Below, piece after piece: positions 8,615-16,813 of a DNA stretch of 64,000 bases; the stretch's first letter is position 1; every line of letters begins with the position of its first letter. Origin of the DNA: Leptothoe sp034932105 (GTDB lineage Bacteria; Cyanobacteriota; Cyanobacteriia; Phormidesmidales; Phormidesmidaceae). The stretch is taken from the NCBI RefSeq assembly GCF_034932105.1, contig NZ_JAYGIG010000003.1, forward strand, positions 62,001 to 126,000, read 5' to 3'. The translations under genes were made by a program, and so were the position numbers. The notes beneath the pieces were generated by a model, which was not told the origin of the DNA, searched no databases, and saw nothing but the letters and a program-made list of their open reading frames with translations.

Positions 8615-9700
8615 ATGGTTGATTTTTCAGTTGCTATTCGTCTTTACAACGGTGCTGCGGTATTACCAAAGATTTTAGAGGCTCTCAGAGCTCAGATTAT
8701 CGCTGACAGTGTCCTGTGGGAAGTGCTCATCATCGACAATAACAGCGTTGATGGAACGGCTGATATGGTCCACGAGTATCAGCAGAGATGGACCGTTTGT
8801 CCCCTGAAATACGTACTAGAGCCTTGTCAGGGTGCTTCTTTTGCCCGCCGTCGAGCGATTCTGGAGGCCCAGGGAACTTGGATTGGTTTTTTGGATGATG
8901 ACAATATCCCCGATCTTCACTGGGTGCAGTCTGCCTATGACTTTGGTCGCATTCATCCTCAGGCGGCAGCATTTGGCAGTCAAGTTCACCCCAACTATGA
9001 GACCCAGCCCCCGGCCAATTTTGAGCGGATTGCCCCCTTTATTCCCGTAGTGGAGCGGGACGAAGTGGTTTGTTTTACGTCGGGGTGGCGGGCCATGAGT
9101 AATTTGGTGCCCCCCGGCGCTGGCTTGGTCATTTTACGTCAGGCTTGGTTAGACCATGTGCCCTCTTCTTTAACCCTACGGGGTCCGGTGGGGAACTCTC
9201 TGAGCTGTAAGGGAGAAGATGTGGAAGCCTTGCTTTACTTAAAGAAGGCGGGCTGGGAGATATGGTTTAATCCGCTGATGCACATTGACCATCAGATCCC
9301 CAGCTGGCGATTTGAGCAGGCTTATTTACTGCGTTTTTTCCATGGGATTGGTTTGAGTAAGTATGCCACCCGCATGGTAGGCATTCCCCTTTGGAAGCGA
9401 CCGTTGTTAATCCTTTTATTTATGGGCAATGACGGTCGTAAGCTTTTGCTGCATCTGATCAAGCACCATCGGCACCTACGGCAAGATGTGGTGGCTGCAG
9501 CTGAGCTGCAGTTGTTAATGAGTAGCTTACTCAGTCCGTTTTATGCTTGGCGGCGGAGCCTCATGGGGCCTCATTATTCTGGGAGTGGCAGGGTTGCCCC
9601 CAGGGTAACCGGCTCCCAGGGAAGCAAAAGTGAGCTGAACAGTGAGTTGGAAAAGAAAACGGTCCTCCCTCCCCATGCCCACGGTTCTCATCTATCGTGA
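8615..9700 (+). CDS. Family 2 glycosyltransferase, HpsE-like
   Basis: A 361-residue GT-A enzyme. It opens with VDFSVAIRLYNGA, has LIIDNNSVDGTADMV (nucleotide site) and the DXD-type motif GFLDDDNIP near residue 93. The later GEDVEALLYLKKAGW segment is the acceptor or catalytic-base region typical of GT2, and the tail ~255-330 is hydrophobic and basic. The opening and the WEVLIIDNNS pattern resemble HpsE, a hormogonium-polysaccharide glycosyltransferase of filamentous cyanobacteria; I am fairly but not fully sure of this sub-family. It adds a sugar to a membrane-linked glycan at the inner membrane. Its end overlaps the next glycosyltransferase gene by 26 bases, so the two are coupled. Confidence 0.8.
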   Translation: MVDFSVAIRLYNGAAVLPKILEALRAQIIADSVLWEVLIIDNNSVDGTADMVHEYQQRWTVCPLKYVLEPCQGASFARRRAILEAQGTWIGFLDDDNIPDLHWVQSAYDFGRIHPQAAAFGSQVHPNYETQPPANFERIAPFIPVVERDEVVCFTSGWRAMSNLVPPGAGLVILRQAWLDHVPSSLTLRGPVGNSLSCKGEDVEALLYLKKAGWEIWFNPLMHIDHQIPSWRFEQAYLLRFFHGIGLSKYATRMVGIPLWKRPLLILLFMGNDGRKLLLHLIKHHRHLRQDVVAAAELQLLMSSLLSPFYAWRRSLMGPHYSGSGRVAPRVTGSQGSKSELNSELEKKTVLPPHAHGSHLS

Positions 9701-10907
9701 TCAACTTTTACCCTATTCGGAAACGTTTATTCCGGCCCAGGGGGGAAGTCTGTGTCGCTATGGGGCTGTCTATGTTGGCACCAGTCGCCTGCCTGAGGGG
9801 GCGGAGCATTTGGCTGGGCAGAAAACCCTTGTTTTAGGGGATAGTTTACGGAACAGGCCAAGGGATAGCTTAGGGGACGGGTTGGGGAATAGTTTAGGGG
9901 ACACATCAAAGATCAGTTCTGCCTGGGGCCGTCTTTGGAAGGTGGGGTATAAGTTTGGGGGTATTTCCCCTCCCCAATGGATCCGTCTACTCCAGCAGCA
10001 GCAGCCCACGTTAGTTCATGCCCATTTTGGCAGTGATGGGGGGATGGTGCAGCCCCTGTGCCAACGGTTGAACATTCCTCTGGTGGTCACATTTCATGGG
10101 TATGACGCCACTTGGGATACGCCTGCCTGGGGAACCGTGCGGGGAAAAGGGGATTTTTTTCGGGCACTGCTGCTGCGGAAACGAGATCTGGCCCTAGGGA
10201 AGGCCGACAGACTGGTGGCTGTCTCCCAGTTTATTCGGAGTCAACTGCTGCTGAGGGGAGCCGCTGCTGACAAAATTCTTGTGCACTATATTGGTATCGA
10301 TCGACAGCGGTTTCACCCCAGGGTGGGCCAGAGAGAGCCCATGGTGTTGTTTGTGGGGCGACTGGTGGAGAAAAAAGGGGGTGAGTATCTAGTGCGGGCC
10401 ATGGCGGCGGTGCAGCGTCAGCGGCCGGAGGTAACGCTGGTGATAATTGGGGCGGGGAATTTGCGATCGCACCTCCAAACCCTGGCGGATCAGCTCCCAG
10501 TCCGGGTGCAGTTTTTAGGCCAACAGCCCCCGGACCAGGTATACCACTGGATGAACCGAGCCCAGGTGTTTTGCGTGCCCAGCATCATCGCCCGTTCAGG
10601 GGATGCTGAGGGCTTTGGCATGGTCTTTGCCGAGGCCCAGGCCATGGGGCTGCCCGTGGTGAGCTTTGCCACTGGAGGCATCCCTGAAGCCGTCCTGCAT
10701 GGAGAGACCGGCCTACTCGCCCCGGAAAAAGACACAGCCCAGCTCACCCAGCATTTGCTCCGACTATTGGCCGATGGGGAACTGCGACAAAAATTTGCCC
10801 TAGCCGGACAGGCCCATGTGGCCGCTAACTTTGACCTCCAGAAAAATACCCGCCAGCTAGAGACGATTTACGACGAGGTGGTGGAACAATATTGTCAAGA
10901 GAAATGA
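9675..10907 (+). CDS. GT4-type glycosyltransferase (GT-B fold)
   Basis: I start at the Met at 9675 (MPTVLIYRDQLLPYSETF, 410 residues); a start at 9642 would add 11 basic residues. N-terminal acceptor domain with VHAHFGSDGG and FHGYDATWDT; C-terminal donor domain with LFVGRLVEKKGGEYLVRAM and the E-x7-E nucleotide-sugar motif in EGFGMVFAEAQAMGLPVVSF. This is the layout of group-1 transferases in exopolysaccharide synthesis. Residues ~55-80 are a low-complexity insert (DSLGDGLGNSLGD) encoded by degenerate GGGATAGTTTA-like repeats at about 9838-9900, probably from slippage. It is translationally coupled to the upstream GT2. Confidence 0.88.
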   Translation: MPTVLIYRDQLLPYSETFIPAQGGSLCRYGAVYVGTSRLPEGAEHLAGQKTLVLGDSLRNRPRDSLGDGLGNSLGDTSKISSAWGRLWKVGYKFGGISPPQWIRLLQQQQPTLVHAHFGSDGGMVQPLCQRLNIPLVVTFHGYDATWDTPAWGTVRGKGDFFRALLLRKRDLALGKADRLVAVSQFIRSQLLLRGAAADKILVHYIGIDRQRFHPRVGQREPMVLFVGRLVEKKGGEYLVRAMAAVQRQRPEVTLVIIGAGNLRSHLQTLADQLPVRVQFLGQQPPDQVYHWMNRAQVFCVPSIIARSGDAEGFGMVFAEAQAMGLPVVSFATGGIPEAVLHGETGLLAPEKDTAQLTQHLLRLLADGELRQKFALAGQAHVAANFDLQKNTRQLETIYDEVVEQYCQEK

Positions 10908-10945
10908 GGAATAATGGCGCAGGTCATGGGAGTTTCCGGCTAACT

Positions 10946-11012
10946 ACCAACTAACGCAACCAACTAACGCAACCAACTAACGGCAACCAACTAACGGCAA
11001 CCAACTAACGGG
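10946..11012. repeat. Five tandem 13-14-bp repeats
   Basis: ACCAACTAACG(G)CA is repeated five times head to tail (10946, 10959, 10972, 10986, 11000) just before the start at 11024. Two units are 13 bases, two 14, and the last is changed. There are no spacers, so it is not CRISPR. Copy number could alter the 5' leader of the next gene. Confidence 0.92.
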
Positions 11013-11023
11013 TACAAGCGGGT

Positions 11024-11920
11024 ATGGGTAAGTTTTATCAGGATTGGGACATTGAGATTATCAACTATGACATGTATAGCCTACAGGGCCTAGACCTGCG
11101 GGGCCCAGCCTTAACCCAGCCCGATTACATTGCCTATTTAGGGGCCGCCCAAACCTTTGGCCGCTACTGCCACGAGCCATTTCCCACCCTCCTGGGTCAA
11201 CAACTCCAGTTAGGAACTTTGAATTTGGCCTCCGGGGGTAAAGGCCCCCAATACTATTTACAAAATCCGGCGGCGTTGGAGCTAATCAATCAGGCCAAGC
11301 TCGCCGTCGTCCAGGTAATGTCCGGACGCAGTATTAGTAATTCCGTCTTTGAATCCACCCGGGGTGGTCGTTCCGGCCTGCGCCGCAGCAATGGCAAAAA
11401 AACCACCGCCAATGTCATTTTTTACGAGTTGGTCAGTGGTCGAGATGAGCGGGGCCTAGACCCTACCTTTCTCCAACAGCTGTTGGCTGAGACCCGCCAT
11501 AACTATGTCACCGCCATGGTGGAACTACTGGAGAAAATTCACGTGCCCACGGTGCTGCTATGGTTTTCCGTACGTTCTCCCGCCTATCAGGAGATCTATC
11601 CCCCCCTCTGGCCCAGACGCATTAACCGCTGGCTTGAGCAGATGTCCCAGGGCAAGCTGGGACTGTGGCGACGGCGCAATGAAACTCGGGTGGAACAGTT
11701 CCTGGGAGATTTTCCCCACCTGGTGAATCAGGCCATGGTCGATCAGCTAAAACCCCACAGCGATTGCTATGTCGAATATGTGGGGCAGTCTGGCTTACCC
11801 CAACCACTGAAAACCTATGGGGGACAGTCCTTAGCCCCCAATATTTACTATCCCTCCCCGCAAATGCACCGGGATGTCTACGCCAAACTACTGCCTGCTG
11901 TCCAGACATTGCTTAGTTAA
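11024..11920 (+). CDS. DUF6473-like protein
   Basis: A 298-residue protein with MYSLQGLDLRGPAL and DYIAYLGAAQTFGRYCHEPF near the N-terminus, then LGTLNLASGGKGPQYYL and VVQVMSGRS. This pattern resembles DUF6473 proteins, which accompany glycan and sulfotransferase genes and look like a divergent SGNH-type fold (a G...N...G order is present, without a clear catalytic Ser). The context suggests work on the polysaccharide made by the two upstream transferases, but the reaction is unknown. The start follows the tandem repeats with no convincing ribosome-binding site. It is convergent with the next gene, 64 bases away. Confidence 0.6.
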   Translation: MGKFYQDWDIEIINYDMYSLQGLDLRGPALTQPDYIAYLGAAQTFGRYCHEPFPTLLGQQLQLGTLNLASGGKGPQYYLQNPAALELINQAKLAVVQVMSGRSISNSVFESTRGGRSGLRRSNGKKTTANVIFYELVSGRDERGLDPTFLQQLLAETRHNYVTAMVELLEKIHVPTVLLWFSVRSPAYQEIYPPLWPRRINRWLEQMSQGKLGLWRRRNETRVEQFLGDFPHLVNQAMVDQLKPHSDCYVEYVGQSGLPQPLKTYGGQSLAPNIYYPSPQMHRDVYAKLLPAVQTLLS

Positions 11921-11984
11921 CGTGATCCACGATTTGGGTGGGGGATGGGTATCTGGGAATGGTTTTTTTGGCCTCACCAGCATA

Positions 11985-13199
11985 CTAGGCATGGCGCTGG
12001 GAATGTAAATCCGCCACCGCTGATGCGATCGATGGCTCCACCGCGGCCCAAGCATAGGTGTGGATAAACAAATCGTAGGCATGGGCTGTGATTTGTTTAT
12101 CCAAGGCTGGATTTTGCCAGAGATAGTCCACCTTCTCCACCATTTGGGCTGCCGTTTCCCCCAGCCAAAGGTGATGGTTGTCTTTTACCCCCAGGCCTTC
12201 GGCCCCCTTGGCGGTACTCACCACGGGGCAATAGCTGGCAAAGGCTTCTAAAATTTTTAACCGCGTCCCCCCTCCCTGGCGGAGGGGAACCACCATGGCA
12301 CTGGCCCGGTTTAAATAGGGTCGCACATCGGGCACCATGCCGGTGATGTGGATGTTGTTGTGGAGCTTGGCGGCTGTTGCCATAGCCGCCGTGGGGTCAC
12401 GGCCCACTAGCCAGAGCTGACTGTCGGGATAGCGTCGTTTGAGGGCGGGGTAAATTTCTTGGATCAGGATGAGGGCGGCTTCTTCATTGGGGTAATAAGA
12501 AAACTTCCCCAGAAATAGGAGATGGTGCGGCTCCTTGGGGGAATGGTTTTGACTGGCCGGGGGATTAACCTGCCGATAAAATTCGGCCTGTAATCCATTG
12601 GGAATCACCTTCACTCCATGGCTGATGCCATAAAGCTGCCGGATTTGGTCTGCATCTACGGGACTGCACACCCAGGTTTGATCGGCTCGTTGGATAAAGG
12701 TCTGTTCAATGTGCCGAATTTGGCGTAACGTGCGGCGGGGTAGGCGGTAGTCTTCCTTATTGCCTTCAATGTTGTGGTTATCTAAAACGATGGCGCAGGG
12801 GTGGTTTTTGACTACCTGGAGATAGGGGTATAGCCACAGCTCTTCAAACACCATTAGGCTGGGCTGAAATGTTTCCACCAGCTGGCCTAGGGCCTTAGCC
12901 GCGTCGGCCGTATAGAGCCAATCAGCATAACTGTAACCGTCGGACCGCAGGTATCCCAACCGATTTTTAACTTTTTCAGTCCATGGGCGCTGGGGGCTGG
13001 CAATGTCGTAATGGGCTAACTTAAATCCCTGTTGGGTAAGTTCCTGGGCGGCCCGATCGGAGCCTTTATAGATGGAGAAGATAGCCACTTCTCCCTGGTG
13101 TTTGAGTAGGTTGAGGGTTTGCCAGTTTCGCAACGCCACGCCGCCGGTCGGGGGATAGGGGGGAACTTGAACAATAACCAGACTGCGACAGGAACCCAT
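11985..13199 (-). CDS. GT4-type glycosyltransferase
   Basis: A 404-residue GT-B enzyme. The N-terminus reads VIVQVPPYPPTGGVALRNW (a glycine-rich acceptor-domain loop); the linker and donor domain have LLFLGKFSYYPNEEAAL, QLWLVGRDP and VVPLRQGGGTRLKILEAFA, matching the usual donor-binding region of family 4. It probably transfers a sugar from a nucleotide donor in exopolysaccharide synthesis. It ends a minus-strand run that also holds two sulfotransferases (32-base gap to the next), so a sulfated glycan product is a reasonable inference. Confidence 0.87.
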   Translation of the reverse strand: MGSCRSLVIVQVPPYPPTGGVALRNWQTLNLLKHQGEVAIFSIYKGSDRAAQELTQQGFKLAHYDIASPQRPWTEKVKNRLGYLRSDGYSYADWLYTADAAKALGQLVETFQPSLMVFEELWLYPYLQVVKNHPCAIVLDNHNIEGNKEDYRLPRRTLRQIRHIEQTFIQRADQTWVCSPVDADQIRQLYGISHGVKVIPNGLQAEFYRQVNPPASQNHSPKEPHHLLFLGKFSYYPNEEAALILIQEIYPALKRRYPDSQLWLVGRDPTAAMATAAKLHNNIHITGMVPDVRPYLNRASAMVVPLRQGGGTRLKILEAFASYCPVVSTAKGAEGLGVKDNHHLWLGETAAQMVEKVDYLWQNPALDKQITAHAYDLFIHTYAWAAVEPSIASAVADLHSQRHA

Positions 13200-13231
13200 G
13201 GGTAAACCGAAGAATAGACCTAAAAATTGGT

Positions 13232-13996
13232 TTAACTATCTTCAAGGTAGTGGGCGTAGGGAGTCTTGGCAAAAAAATCGGTGAGTTCTTGATGATTTGC
13301 GATCGCATCCTGCCACCGCCCCGATGACTGTTTTTGATAGGCACTGGTGACCGGCGATGGGGCCACCCCCAGAAAGTTACAAATCTGATCCACCGTTGGC
13401 TGATGTTGCGAGCTGTCTTGGATATGCTCCTCATAGGTTAATGGGAGAACCTCTAAACCCTTTAGCAACTCCAGCTCATAGGTTGCCAGCCGTTCACTCC
13501 GCTGCATCCAATCCAGCATACTTTCCGGTCTTACCGTAATTACCCTAGATTTAGCCGGGGCATCGGTCTTTTTCTGATAGTACCCAGAAACCCGTGCCTT
13601 AAGATTCGAAAGGGCATGGTAAAAGAGATTGCGCCGTTGTAGATGAATGATCTTAAAGCCAACTTTGTCCAGCTGGTGTAAAAAATGCCGCCGTCGCAGC
13701 AGCGGCTGCACATCTCGAATGTGATAGCTTAGGATTTTGCAACCGTAGGCCTCCGTTGACGCCTTGGCGCAGCAGCTCTGCACATAAAGCTGGGGCAGGA
13801 GCACCGGGCGGCTCAAGATCTCTCCATCACACTGAATTGATTTGACACTGTCCAACAGGCTAACCAAAACGGTGGTGCCGGAACGACCTCGACCAAACAG
13901 AACAAACCGCACCGGGCTCAAGGGGGGACGATGCAACAGATAGTGAACCGTTTGTCTAATTTTTAAATGGGGATTTTTTATGGGAAGTAGTTCCAT
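13232..13996 (-). CDS. Sulfotransferase-family protein
   Basis: A 254-residue protein with a PAPS-binding P-loop at residues 35-42 (GRGRSGTT) after FVLF, and a FKIIHLQRRNLFYHALS segment (~residues 115-131) in the place of the 3'-phosphate site (Arg and Ser). These mark sulfotransferases that move sulfate from PAPS to a carbohydrate. The C-terminal half is divergent, and the catalytic His/Glu is not clear. It sits between a glycosyltransferase and a second sulfotransferase on the same strand. A role in sulfating an exported glycan is inferred. Confidence 0.8.
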   Translation of the reverse strand: MELLPIKNPHLKIRQTVHYLLHRPPLSPVRFVLFGRGRSGTTVLVSLLDSVKSIQCDGEILSRPVLLPQLYVQSCCAKASTEAYGCKILSYHIRDVQPLLRRRHFLHQLDKVGFKIIHLQRRNLFYHALSNLKARVSGYYQKKTDAPAKSRVITVRPESMLDWMQRSERLATYELELLKGLEVLPLTYEEHIQDSSQHQPTVDQICNFLGVAPSPVTSAYQKQSSGRWQDAIANHQELTDFFAKTPYAHYLEDS

Positions 13997-14032
13997 TATA
14001 TTGTTTCCAATCTGGTCAGATAGCTGAACCTG

Positions 14033-15052
14033 TTATCTGGATCTGTTATCCTGTTTTTTTATTTTGGCCATAGCACCAATGTCCTGGGCTCGCCGAGACG
14101 AAGGCCCCAACAATTTTGTGCGCCATACCATCAGCTTGCAATCTAGCCGACAGCGCAGTTTTGCCACTTTTAGCAGTCCCACCGCCCCAGGCGATAGGGC
14201 CTGGTAAGGTTCGTCGGTATATCCGTACTGCTGTTGTAACCTATTTGTCACACTGTTCACAATTGCGACATGGTGTGGCCACAGCTGCTGTTTCCACTTG
14301 TCAACCGCCCTAGTCTCCAGGGGCTGAAGTGCCTGGTTTAAATGGGCTAAGGCCCACCCCTCCCGATTGACAATGGGCATGGTTTGGGTCGAACGCTGGG
14401 TCCACACCCCCCTAGGATAGTCCTCATTAAGAAACTCAAAAATCCCCTCAAGGACTGATTCCGGCTGGTGCACTAAGTCTTCGTAGCGCACCAGTTTTAC
14501 CCGTGGATCAGAGTGCCAATTTTGTTCATAGAGTTGGGTACTTTGGTGCCATTGTTCGGCATGGACATGGACATAGTTACTGGCCCAGGTCATGTTTAAC
14601 AGCGATGCGGTCACCGCCCTCGGATCTCGTAACATCCATAACACTTGGGCCTGGGGAAACCACTCTAACAGCTTTGCTAAATGTTGATAGTGCAGCGGTG
14701 TCTTTTCTCCCCAGCGGGGCTTATGACAACGTTGAGCATAGGTTTCTAACCATCCGGCAAAGAGAGTGCCATGGCTAGGAGATCCCTTGGCCAAGATGTT
14801 AGTTAGGGTGGTATCTGGTTCTATATCAAAGTAGGAGAATCGCTGACTTTGGCTCAAGACTTGCCAAAACTGTTGAAATTCCCCGGGCTGATCTAACTTT
14901 AAATGACCATAGGTGGGGACCCAATAGGTTAGAAAGTGGCTCTCTGGAGAAACGGCAATGCGGGGATGGGCCGAGAGGATGGTGGTTAACAGCGTGGTTC
15001 CCGACCGGGGCATACCGACGATAAAAATTGGCGGCTCTCCTGATTGGATCAT
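14033..15052 (-). CDS. Sulfotransferase-family protein
   Basis: A 339-residue protein. The PAPS 5'-phosphosulfate loop is at residues 13-20 (GMPRSGTT), followed by LLTTILSAHPRIAVSPESHF. The second nucleotide site is VLWMLRDPRAVTASLL, with RYEDLVHQPE later, as in Sulfotransfer_3-type enzymes. It differs strongly from the neighbour at 13232, so this is not a recent duplication. It probably sulfates a sugar of the locus product. Upstream lie a broken small frame and the terminator of the large surface operon, so it likely has its own promoter. Confidence 0.87.
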   Translation of the reverse strand: MIQSGEPPIFIVGMPRSGTTLLTTILSAHPRIAVSPESHFLTYWVPTYGHLKLDQPGEFQQFWQVLSQSQRFSYFDIEPDTTLTNILAKGSPSHGTLFAGWLETYAQRCHKPRWGEKTPLHYQHLAKLLEWFPQAQVLWMLRDPRAVTASLLNMTWASNYVHVHAEQWHQSTQLYEQNWHSDPRVKLVRYEDLVHQPESVLEGIFEFLNEDYPRGVWTQRSTQTMPIVNREGWALAHLNQALQPLETRAVDKWKQQLWPHHVAIVNSVTNRLQQQYGYTDEPYQALSPGAVGLLKVAKLRCRLDCKLMVWRTKLLGPSSRRAQDIGAMAKIKKQDNRSR

Positions 15053-15119
15053 GGGAATGAGGTGCTCGACTAGCTTTTAGCAAATAACTTTTAGTCTTTT
15101 AGTAAATACAGAGGCTACG

Positions 15120-15278
15120 TTAACCGGTTCTGCTTAACAATGCTTGTTGTAATGCTAAATCCACAGACTCCATTTGGGCGAGGTATTCTTGAACGCCTTG
15201 TTGGAGCTGGTGTCAAGCAGAATCAGGATTTTGTAACACGGCATTAATGTGGATGATGGCTGCTTGGCATGAACTCAT
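15120..15278 (-). pseudogene. Small frame with one in-frame TGA (possible broken 52-residue gene)
   Basis: From an ATG at 15278 the minus strand reads 21 sensible residues (starting MSSCQAAIIHINAVLQ), meets a TGA at 15213-15215, then continues for 30 protein-like helical residues (HQLQQGVQEYLAQM...) to a TAA at 15120. Composition on both sides of the TGA matches an amphipathic helix-rich protein. A single TGG-to-TGA change would explain it. I know no family for it. It lies just upstream of the sulfotransferase on the same strand. Confidence 0.45.
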
Positions 15279-15303
15279 GACGTGAACTACGGACGTAAAG
15301 CGA

Positions 15304-15338
15304 TAAAAAAAGGTGGACTAGAATTTCTAGCCCACCTT
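15304..15338 (-). terminator. Terminator of the surface-protein operon
   Basis: Inverted repeat with arms at 15310-15323 and 15325-15338 (AAGGTGG-CTAGAA type, one mismatch), followed in the minus direction by seven T. It lies 51 bases past the stop at 15390. Confidence 0.85.
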
Positions 15339-15389
15339 AACATTGCAAAGTTAAATCAAATCAGAGTCCGGTCAGAGTCTGATCAGTGC

Positions 15390-16805
15390 CTATGGAATAG
15401 TCACCGTAAAGCGGAATGCACCCACCTCACTAGCATCAACATTCAGGCCAAGGTTAGGACCACCAGCCACCACACCTCCACCAGCGCCAACGCCTAGGCC
15501 ACCCGTTGGTGTCCCCGAGGGGAAGGTACCAGGGAAGGAAGGACAGGATTCTACCAGAGAGGCTAAAGGTGCTTGGGGGAATAACAACGGGCTACCAGCA
15601 GCAAAGGTAAGATTAGTGCCTAGGGTAGAAAGCAGCTGGGGCGAGGCCAACTCTAGACTCGCTGGCTGCAGAACACTCGGCACCTGCAACTCGTCACATA
15701 TTTCCACATTGGCAGCCTGGGCCACCCCGGCATTAAAGAAGTAGACCGTATACTCCACCACATCCCCAGACTGTAGTGGGTTATCCACCTCAAACAGACC
15801 CAGCGGTAAGCTATTACCTGCCAAGTTGGCTAAGGTATCGTCATCCTCGGTGCCAGGCTGATTAGTGAAGTCATTGATACCCGGTAGCGCCAGGTTAGTA
15901 CCGGCCCTAGTAACCCGAGTAATGCGCTTCACAATCCGCAGATCGGCCCCCAAAAGCACAGGAGTTTCAATGTTCTCCTCCGGTTCATTCGCCTCTAGGT
16001 TGCCATTCGGATCACTAGCGACGGGATCGGGGGTGGTGGAATCACTCGGGAAGGGATTGATATCGTTGGAAAGATCCGATGTCGGCTCCCCAGATATCAC
16101 ACCAATGCCGTCAGTCGTCGTCTGGTTATCAAATGGCCCAGGTAAATTGGGGGCGACATTATTACCCGCAGTATTAACGTCAACCGTAATTTCGTAAACG
16201 GCAAACTCACCCACATTCAACGTGCTGGTGGGATCCGCTGGATCACCGGCCAGACGCAAATCGCCGCTGCCATCAAAGCTAGCGTTAACGGGCACCGTGG
16301 TCACACCGCCCCCAGCCGTGACCAATGTGGGGGGTGTAACGATGTTGAAGTCGTTAGTACCACCAATACCACTGGTGCCGAAGGTGGGTCTAAAGTCATT
16401 ATTGAGGACAACATTTCGTAAATCCTCGATCCCAATGTTGCGCACCACTATCTGATAAACCAGACGCACATTGTTGGTACCAAACGTGGCCCCCGTAATG
16501 TTACCGATTTCAGTGCGGCTTTGGTCAACCCGCTCAATCACCGAAATTTCAGGCGTGATCACAAAGTTGACCGGGGTGGGGGTGTTTTCAGAATCCCCAG
16601 GGGCTGGAGCCGGAGCGCTCTGATCGCCCGCATTACCCACGGTGCTGCCCCCTGTCGGCGACTCACCAGGAGGATTCAAGGCCCCCTCCAAATCAGCAGG
16701 CAGAGGGGTGACTGAATTCAAATCGTTGGAGATATCGCTGACTGGAATCGTCGATGCAGCCCCAACACCAGTGGCTGTGGTGCTGTTGTTAAACGGTCCC
16801 GGCAA
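15390..16805 (-). CDS. C-terminal part of the giant DUF11-repeat protein, separated by a frameshift
   Basis: This 471-residue frame begins in the middle of a repeat module (PGPFNNSTTATGVG) and continues the pattern of the upstream frame: VSDISND, SPTGGSTVGNAGD, then two more DUF11-like domains (SVIERVDQSRTEIGNITGA... and DLRIVKRITRVTRAGTNLAL). It has no signal peptide and no real start site, so by itself it would not be exported. Removing one copy of a 20-bp duplication (16815-16854) joins it in frame to the upstream gene as DNGETL-TRALPGPFNNS, matching the sibling modules DNGETLSNPLPGPFNNS. The last module differs (two Cys, ICDELQVP) and ends without a recognised anchor. Confidence 0.85.
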   Translation of the reverse strand: MPGPFNNSTTATGVGAASTIPVSDISNDLNSVTPLPADLEGALNPPGESPTGGSTVGNAGDQSAPAPAPGDSENTPTPVNFVITPEISVIERVDQSRTEIGNITGATFGTNNVRLVYQIVVRNIGIEDLRNVVLNNDFRPTFGTSGIGGTNDFNIVTPPTLVTAGGGVTTVPVNASFDGSGDLRLAGDPADPTSTLNVGEFAVYEITVDVNTAGNNVAPNLPGPFDNQTTTDGIGVISGEPTSDLSNDINPFPSDSTTPDPVASDPNGNLEANEPEENIETPVLLGADLRIVKRITRVTRAGTNLALPGINDFTNQPGTEDDDTLANLAGNSLPLGLFEVDNPLQSGDVVEYTVYFFNAGVAQAANVEICDELQVPSVLQPASLELASPQLLSTLGTNLTFAAGSPLLFPQAPLASLVESCPSFPGTFPSGTPTGGLGVGAGGGVVAGGPNLGLNVDASEVGAFRFTVTIP

Positions 16806-16813
16806 AGCCCTTG

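Noticed and set aside
10946..11012. Possible CRISPR array
   Set aside because: Units are 13-14 bases and directly adjacent, with no spacers; the same applies to the 15-bp (4593-4652, 32986-33060) and 24-bp (55608-55727) tracts.
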